Positions 58,580 to 64,000 of a DNA stretch of 64,000 bases are shown piece by piece. This DNA comes from Aminicenans sp964648465 (lineage in GTDB: Bacteria > Acidobacteriota > Aminicenantia > Aminicenantales > Aminicenantaceae), in assembly GCA_964648465.1 (NCBI GenBank), contig CAZYMU010000002.1, positions 1-64,000 on the forward strand, given 5' to 3'. Position 1 is the first letter of the stretch. The number at the start of each line of letters is the position of its first letter. The translations under genes were made by a program, and so were the position numbers. Under the pieces are notes generated by a model. The model had not been told where the DNA came from and did no database searches. It saw only the letters and a list, made by a program, of their open reading frames with translations.

Positions 58580-61093
58580 TTACTGCGTTGTCTTCAGGCG
58601 CCTTGTTTCAGTTATGAACGTCCCGATCAAGGCAGCAAATGTGAATAAAAAGACTCTCCATAGAGCTGTGACTGCAGTATTGCCCAGAAGGGCTGTAAGC
58701 AGCTCACCTTCTCCTGTGAATACAATCAACAGCACTGTGCTTACTACGGCATGAAAGAGACCTGTTAGGGCTCCGCTGATTGCCCCCATTGTCATTCGTT
58801 TTGAGAAGGCAGCACCTCCTGCCCATACGGAAGTCCCAGCAGCCGTGAAAATAGGGAACCAGAGAGCAATCCACCAGATATTGCCGAATTTGGGTAGATG
58901 ACCTGTACATTGAAGGTATACTACTTCGGTTAAAGCTAGAAATGCAGTTCCTGTAAGCACACAGAGAGGTAAGTGCCAGGTTCTAGGTTTTAGGCCGGAT
59001 CGAAGCTTGCTGCGCTGGCGGATGCGTCGGCCTATAGTCAGGGGATAATTGTAGAATAAGTCAAAGAAGGCATGTTCCAGAAGAGCCCCTCTTTCCCCAA
59101 AAACAGGCACGATATGTGCGGCTCCTGTTGCCCAATGTCCAGCCATGAAGCGGGCAAGGTCTGGATAGCGGTATGCCATCTGTATCGGAAAAGCAAGGTA
59201 ACCGATATATTTTAGGAAACTTAAATAAAATGCGATGTTGTAATCTTTAAAATTGCGTTCGTGCAAAACAAGAAAAGATACATAAAAACCTCGAACAAGA
59301 GAGCCGGGCGATATCGGAATAACCTGAAAAAGACCCAGAATAATGCCTGCGTGTATAGAAGCTGCCTGCCACGAAAGCTCCGGATGCAGCTTTACATAAA
59401 TAAATGCAACGATAATTGAGACTATTTGTGTTACAGGTACTGTGCAGATATGGACAGCGAGGCTTTTAAGGTATTTCTGGATAAAAGGTTCCTTTATTTG
59501 GGAATTGATTCTTGCCGCCTCTTCAGAGCTCAGGGTTCCGTTTTTATGTCCTGTAGAGACCAATTCACGCATCCATTGTTCTCGGGCATGGGCTTTGAAA
59601 TAAAGCCGTAAAGGTCTTGCAAATATGTAATCAAGTGACTGTAATGCAAAGCGGCGGTCTGAAAAGAATCGGTGCATCTTTGCAGGTAATATTGAAAGCG
59701 GCAGGTGTCCAAGAAATCTCGCAGGGTGTCCGGCCAATTTTTTTGCCCGTTTGGCATCGACACGTCCTTTCCTGTGCCAGCGGATTAGAATCTCAGCAAT
59801 GCGGCTTCTTCCGGCGCGCCGTAAATAGTCGAGGTTGGTAAATAAATGTGCTAAGTGATGTCTGTAAATTTCTTTCCCCCACAGCCTGCGCACAAAATAT
59901 CCAAGAATTGGAATAAGACCGAGGAAGTAGAAAATCAGTGTGAGAAACTTATTATGAACTAATCTGTTTAAGCTTTTTTCATCGATTATGTTCCGGATCT
60001 TCCAGCTTTTTATACTGCTGTTCATGATGGATACCCATAATTTCCTACTGTAGATCAGTTTAAAATGATTATGTGTGATATCGGGTAGTGAGTTGCGGTA
60101 GGACTTCTCTGCCTCTTTAAGCTCCTCCAGGGCATCTTGTATTCCAGTAAAAGTTTCTGGATTGTTATTCACAAAACTCTGCAGTTTGTCTATGCTTCCG
60201 CGGTCAAACTGAACTAAACTGCCCCTGCCAATGCCTTTGAAGATGAGTTTAAAGTCAGCAGGGCACATAGGAAGAAAAGGAAGAATAGCAAGTCCGGCAC
60301 GGAAATCCACTGCCACTAGCCCAGCTTCAGGAGCGGGATCGCTTTCGATTCGCTTGAGAACATTAGGCTGGCTTTTGAGTGTCCACCATTCATACTGGCG
60401 GGCCAGTTCTACGGCGCCCATTTCATGTAACAAATTAACAAGTTGGGCCATAAAAATCCGTTTTGAGCGGAACTCTGGGGAACCAGCCCCTTCCCCGAAA
60501 TCTCCTGCTTTCCATTTCCGCCTGGCATCCAGGTTGTCGTCTACCTCGAGATGCCAAACGCGGCCGTCGATCCACTCGCTGATTTCTCCACAGCTCCCGA
60601 GAACAGGGTCAATGAAGGTTGCCAGAATATTGACTACAACCTTTTCTGAACCAAAGTATGTTTTCGCTCCCTGCCGGATAAGTTTCTGCCAAAGAGCACC
60701 TGCACGGGCAGCGTCAGGGTTGACCTGGAGGGAAAATGGGCCCTGAAAGCCAAGGGCATAAATCACGTTTCGGTATAATTTTGAGAAGCCAGTCGGAGGA
60801 ATTAGAATTTTCATAGCATAGGTATGGCCCGGATGAATACCTTCAAGCTGGCCGTCGGCAGATTCAATACTCAGAGTTTTTACCTTGTAAACCTGGCCTG
60901 CATAGCCACCGCCTATAAATTTTTCTACTTCTAATTTTAAATGCCCTGTGTTTGCGGGAACGATTCCTTTGATTTCATAAGAAAGCTGTGTCCCAGGTTC
61001 GTATCGCTGGACGCGCATGGGGCGCAGGATTTTCTGCTCCTGGAAAAACTCTTTTAATTCCAGGATAGTCTGAATCGAATATTCTATTTCCAT
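58580..61093 (-). CDS. Kinase-like multi-spanning membrane protein
   Basis: An 837-residue protein. The first ~330 residues have kinase-like features: a glycine-rich loop FIGGGYAGQVYKV (~60-71), AMKIL with a lysine at ~95 in the ATP position, and LVAVDFRAGLAIL near residue 267 that could act as the DFG-like region. No HRD catalytic loop is evident. The second half has several hydrophobic segments and a C-terminal membrane bundle. I read it as an atypical membrane-tethered kinase or pseudokinase; the function is unknown. It is convergent with aspS and divergent from lptD. Confidence 0.72.
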   Translation of the reverse strand: MEIEYSIQTILELKEFFQEQKILRPMRVQRYEPGTQLSYEIKGIVPANTGHLKLEVEKFIGGGYAGQVYKVKTLSIESADGQLEGIHPGHTYAMKILIPPTGFSKLYRNVIYALGFQGPFSLQVNPDAARAGALWQKLIRQGAKTYFGSEKVVVNILATFIDPVLGSCGEISEWIDGRVWHLEVDDNLDARRKWKAGDFGEGAGSPEFRSKRIFMAQLVNLLHEMGAVELARQYEWWTLKSQPNVLKRIESDPAPEAGLVAVDFRAGLAILPFLPMCPADFKLIFKGIGRGSLVQFDRGSIDKLQSFVNNNPETFTGIQDALEELKEAEKSYRNSLPDITHNHFKLIYSRKLWVSIMNSSIKSWKIRNIIDEKSLNRLVHNKFLTLIFYFLGLIPILGYFVRRLWGKEIYRHHLAHLFTNLDYLRRAGRSRIAEILIRWHRKGRVDAKRAKKLAGHPARFLGHLPLSILPAKMHRFFSDRRFALQSLDYIFARPLRLYFKAHAREQWMRELVSTGHKNGTLSSEEAARINSQIKEPFIQKYLKSLAVHICTVPVTQIVSIIVAFIYVKLHPELSWQAASIHAGIILGLFQVIPISPGSLVRGFYVSFLVLHERNFKDYNIAFYLSFLKYIGYLAFPIQMAYRYPDLARFMAGHWATGAAHIVPVFGERGALLEHAFFDLFYNYPLTIGRRIRQRSKLRSGLKPRTWHLPLCVLTGTAFLALTEVVYLQCTGHLPKFGNIWWIALWFPIFTAAGTSVWAGGAAFSKRMTMGAISGALTGLFHAVVSTVLLIVFTGEGELLTALLGNTAVTALWRVFLFTFAALIGTFITETRRLKTTQ

Positions 61094-61525
61094 GATGTTT
61101 TCAGTCGTGTAAGTTCATTTCCGTTTTTTTCGTTTGTCAGTTGGTGCAAAAAACAAGATAATCTTTCATTCAATATTAGACTCTTTTCCTTGCTGTCTCC
61201 TTCAATATTTAAACATTCAATTGAGTATAAATCAAATTGTTTAAGGATGTAACATAAAAAGTATTTGTTATGTTTGCAGGTAGAGATCCATATTTTGTTT
61301 TGTCTTGAATTTGAATCTTGTATTAAGTATAAGTATTGTATGAGCCGTAAAGAAGATAGGTATAAATGGGCAGCGAGCCAGGTGTGCTCCAAGGTTAAGC
61401 ACCATGTGAATACTGTGTCTACACTTTCCAAACTGTCATCAATATGGACTTAATATGAAATTGCGGTGCTTCCTTTGGCCGTTTAAAATGAGATATAATT
61501 AGAAAATGCTGGGAAAGGCCTCGTG
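61094..61525. other. Divergent intergenic region upstream of lptD
   Basis: About 430 bases without a convincing gene between the divergent kinase-like gene and lptD. A TATAAT at 61493-61498 lies 28 bases before lptD, but no good -35 pairs with it. A - strand frame at 61084-61431 exists but has no family and no good ribosome site. Confidence 0.5.
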
Positions 61526-63667
61526 ATGAAAAGAAAAATAACCCCAGTTTGTATGTTGATTTATATTTTGATCTGGGGAAATTTTTCGTTTAGTCAGAAG
61601 GATTCTATTTCTGGGGAAATTACATTAATAGCACATTATAAAGAGAGGCTTAAAGAGTGGATTATTGCAACTGGTGATGTTGAGATTCATTACAAGAACG
61701 TTAAATTATTTGCCGACAGCATTAAATTGAATACAGAAACTAAAGATGTATCGGCTGAAGGCAATGTAGTGATTCAATTGCCCAACGAGAACATTAGTGG
61801 TGAAAAAGCCAGCTTTAATTTAGATTCTTCAATAGGAGAAATTAAAAAAGTCCATGGTATGGTGCAGCCCACCATATTTTACGAAGCAGAGTCTCTCGAA
61901 AGGAAAAGTGAAAGTGTCTATTATTTTCAGAAAGCATGGATAACATCTTGCACTCAGCCTGTCCCGCGATGGAAATTTTCCTGTTCTAAGGCAGATTTCA
62001 GGAAAAATGATTACGTGGCAATGTGGAATTCTATATTTTTTATAAAGAAAATTCCGGTGTTTTATTTTCCTTATTTGAGATATCCTCTAAATAAGGAAAG
62101 AGCAACCGGGTTATTAACGCCTCAATTAGGATATTCGGGGATAAAGGGAGTTACTTATTCGCAGAGCTTCTACTGGGCGATAAGAAGGAACATGGATGCT
62201 ACCTTAAATTTAAATTATTACTCGGAAAGAGGTTTGGGAGGAGGACTCGAATACCGTTATCTATTTTCTAAAGGAACAGGCGGACAGTTAAACCTGTATT
62301 ATTTCAATTTTAAAAACACTCTCGATCAGGAAAAACAGCCTAATGCTTATATCTTTCGCTTCAGTCATAACCAACCGCTCCCTCTTAACTTTAAGCTTGT
62401 GGCAAATGTTGACTATCAAAGTTCTTTTGATTTTTTAAGACAGTTTGACAACAACTTCAGGCGGGCCGTCGTTTCAAATAGAAGCTCCCAGGTATATCTA
62501 TCCAGGGCATGGTCTTATTTTAATCTAAATGCCAGGGCTTCAAGGTTTGAGACTTTTTTCATGAAGGCAAACAACTCAATAATCAGACACTATCTGCCGC
62601 AGATAGGGTTTAGTTCTTCCAAAATAAAGATTCTTTACCCCTTATATTTTTCTTTTTCTTCGTCTTTTGCGCGGTGGGAATACGGATGGGAGTCTGATTA
62701 TGAAAATAACACGCAGAAACATTCGCAGAGTTTGGCGTTTAATCCAGCATTCACAATCCCTTTTACAGCAGTTCCCTGGTTTACACTGAATTCTTCGATT
62801 TCTTCCAATATCAATTATTATTTTCAGAGTTATACACCCAACACTAAAACAGTAGTAGATGATCCGATTTTAACCCACAAACATGCAGTCAACTTTGAAT
62901 TTATTGGGCCTGTCTTTTATAGGATTTTCTTAGGGGCCGATAAGACGCCAAGGCTGAAGCATATTATTGAGCCTTCTGTTGTGTACCGCTACGAGACGCC
63001 GGTTGCTTTTTCTGACAGGATTATTACTGCAAGCGGCTACTATTTTCGATATCACAAAGTAACTTACGGCTTAACAAACCGTTTTTTAGTTAAGCAGGAT
63101 AAAATGGCAAAGGAGATTTTTACTCTGGGGATATCACAGACGTATTATCTGCTTCCAGAGGAAAGCCCTTTAAAGCGCTTCCTGGTTGACAATGAAATAC
63201 CACAGTTTACAGATATAAGCAGTTATTTAAGATTTTACCCCAAGCAAAAATTCAGTATTGATGTTTCTGCTGGCTTCAATCCCTATTATAAAACTCTTTC
63301 AAGCGTTCGGATGGGAGCCAACTTTGGGATGCCAAAGGATCCCTTATTTTTAAAGGTAAATTGGTACAAAAGTATCAACCCTTATTATAGTAATATACTA
63401 TATGACCGTCACCAGATAAGCTGTTTTGGTGGGGCAAAGATCCCCCGGCTTTCCATGGAAGCTATGGCTGAAGTGGATTTTAATATTAAGGAGAAAAAGC
63501 TTCTTTATTCTGCTTTTTCTCTGATTTACCATTATCAATGCCTTGATTTTACCGCAGATGTTAGAGTATTTTATTTTCGTGAAAAACCAGAGACGTACTT
63601 CAGAATCTCTATAGGCTTAGGAAACATTGGAAAGACAACAGATTTTCTTGGAGGCTTGGGATTCTGA
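61526..63667 (+). CDS. lptD: LPS-assembly protein LptD
   Basis: The outer-membrane translocon that inserts LPS. A signal peptide (residues ~3-24) is followed by a jellyroll domain like LptA/OstA (ITLIAHYKERLKEWIIATGD, KLNTETKDVSAEGNVVIQLP). The barrel then begins with the typical ATGLLTPQLGYSGIKG and ends in FLGGLGF. Length 714 aa is slightly short for LptD but within range. The ATG at 61526 is preferred to the GTG at 61523. Its presence with waaF and gmhB shows that the organism makes LPS. Confidence 0.93.
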   Translation: MKRKITPVCMLIYILIWGNFSFSQKDSISGEITLIAHYKERLKEWIIATGDVEIHYKNVKLFADSIKLNTETKDVSAEGNVVIQLPNENISGEKASFNLDSSIGEIKKVHGMVQPTIFYEAESLERKSESVYYFQKAWITSCTQPVPRWKFSCSKADFRKNDYVAMWNSIFFIKKIPVFYFPYLRYPLNKERATGLLTPQLGYSGIKGVTYSQSFYWAIRRNMDATLNLNYYSERGLGGGLEYRYLFSKGTGGQLNLYYFNFKNTLDQEKQPNAYIFRFSHNQPLPLNFKLVANVDYQSSFDFLRQFDNNFRRAVVSNRSSQVYLSRAWSYFNLNARASRFETFFMKANNSIIRHYLPQIGFSSSKIKILYPLYFSFSSSFARWEYGWESDYENNTQKHSQSLAFNPAFTIPFTAVPWFTLNSSISSNINYYFQSYTPNTKTVVDDPILTHKHAVNFEFIGPVFYRIFLGADKTPRLKHIIEPSVVYRYETPVAFSDRIITASGYYFRYHKVTYGLTNRFLVKQDKMAKEIFTLGISQTYYLLPEESPLKRFLVDNEIPQFTDISSYLRFYPKQKFSIDVSAGFNPYYKTLSSVRMGANFGMPKDPLFLKVNWYKSINPYYSNILYDRHQISCFGGAKIPRLSMEAMAEVDFNIKEKKLLYSAFSLIYHYQCLDFTADVRVFYFREKPETYFRISIGLGNIGKTTDFLGGLGF

Positions 63668-63704
63668 AGAACCGGGAGTGATCCCCATTTTTCAAGGAGG
63701 ATAA

Positions 63705-64000
63705 ATGAAAGTATTAATCACTGGGATTACAGGATTTGCAGGAAGCCATCTTGCTGATTACATTCTTGAAAATCATCCTGATGTCAAAGTTTTCGGAGTA
63801 GTGCGCTGGAGAAGCCGCATGGAAAACATACTCCATATTAAGGACAGAATAACGCTTTCTGAGGCAGATTTGAAAGACTTTGTTTCTTTAAAAAAGTGCC
63901 TGGCCGAAATTAAACCTGACCTCATTTTTCATCTTGCGGCTCAGAGCTTTGTTCCCTCCTCCTGGAAATTGCCGGCTGAGACATTTACTATCAATGCAAT
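63705..64000 (+). CDS. NAD-dependent nucleotide-sugar dehydratase/epimerase (3'-truncated)
   Basis: Begins MKVLITGITGFAGSHLADYI, the SDR Rossmann GxxGFxG motif, with LIFHLAAQSFVPSSW at residues ~77-91. The AAQS and VR-type details match GDP-mannose 4,6-dehydratase or a related reductase. An AAGGAGG site lies four bases before the ATG. Only the first 98 codons are in the window. It follows lptD by about 37 bases, and a role in surface polysaccharide sugars is likely. Confidence 0.85.
   Translation, partial: MKVLITGITGFAGSHLADYILENHPDVKVFGVVRWRSRMENILHIKDRITLSEADLKDFVSLKKCLAEIKPDLIFHLAAQSFVPSSWKLPAETFTINA

Noticed and set aside
61084..61431. 115-residue - strand ORF upstream of the kinase-like gene
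   Set aside because: No family, no good ribosome site, and composition typical of non-coding A+T-rich DNA; it overlaps the start of a real gene.

Overview
The window looks like a piece of the chromosome of a diderm (LPS-bearing) anaerobic bacterium of moderate G+C. It carries an Rnf complex, heptose and LPS-export genes (gmhB, waaF, lptD), an Mla/MCE lipid-transport set, the MEP isoprenoid genes ispE, ispD and ispF, and exported sugar oxidoreductases. The gene content reminds me of Candidatus Aminicenantes (OP8) or Acidobacteria-like lineages. That is an inference from gene content, not a phylogenetic result.

Layout. 0-4.8 kb (+): the end of an rnfCDGEAB-type operon (rnfD tail, G, E, A, B), continued by an RseC-like protein, a NusG-domain-II protein and the flavinylating enzyme ApbE. 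4.8-12 kb (-): dnaA-dnaN with a strong promoter and a cluster of DnaA boxes, followed by DoxX, two Gfo/Idh/MocA proteins (one with a twin-arginine signal) and a lipoprotein sugar isomerase. 12-16 kb (-): two lipoproteins and a large metalloprotease/propeller/barrel surface protein. 16-23 kb: rpmB (+), then relA/spoT, gmhB, waaF, an FmdB-type zinc ribbon, an exported MEMO1-AMMECR1 fusion and a 44-residue membrane peptide, all on the - strand. Copies of a dispersed GAATAACCC-containing inverted repeat occur here.

23-36.6 kb (+): a long housekeeping run opening with a near-consensus promoter: lolB-like, ispE, tRNA-Gln (overlapping the ispE stop), prs, rplY, pth, rpsF-rpsR-rplI-dnaB, mlaE-mlaF-mlaD, radA, a PIN-TRAM protein, ispD and ispF. 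A structured element and a terminator follow ispF. 37-42.4 kb (+): serC, a HAD phosphatase, gltX and glnS.

42.4-48.4 kb is the accessory part, between glnS and rlmB. It is A+T-rich with long gene-poor spacers, a degenerate tRNA 3' half, a small hypothetical gene, a D12-class adenine methyltransferase, and a 761-residue protein that appears to combine a PD-(D/E)XK-like nuclease, a DGQHR (DndB-like) domain and a HEPN-like C-terminus. A pentapeptide-repeat protein with a TIR-like C-terminal domain follows, bracketed by two related ~90-bp repeats. I read this as a probable defence island. The methyltransferase/DGQHR-nuclease pair is the best candidate for an undescribed restriction-modification-like system.

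48.4-64 kb: rlmB, a diacylglycerol-kinase-like protein, plsC (-), an exported hypothetical, a tandem-MerR regulator coupled to a B12-binding radical SAM enzyme, accA, hisS, aspS, a large kinase-like membrane protein (-), lptD, and the start of a nucleotide-sugar dehydratase/epimerase.

Functional themes: membrane-potential-linked electron transfer with its flavin-maturation enzyme, envelope building (LPS core, LPS export, Mla lipid traffic, lipoprotein sorting), translation, replication initiation, and one accessory defence island. All calls come from reading sequence and translated products; no database search was run.
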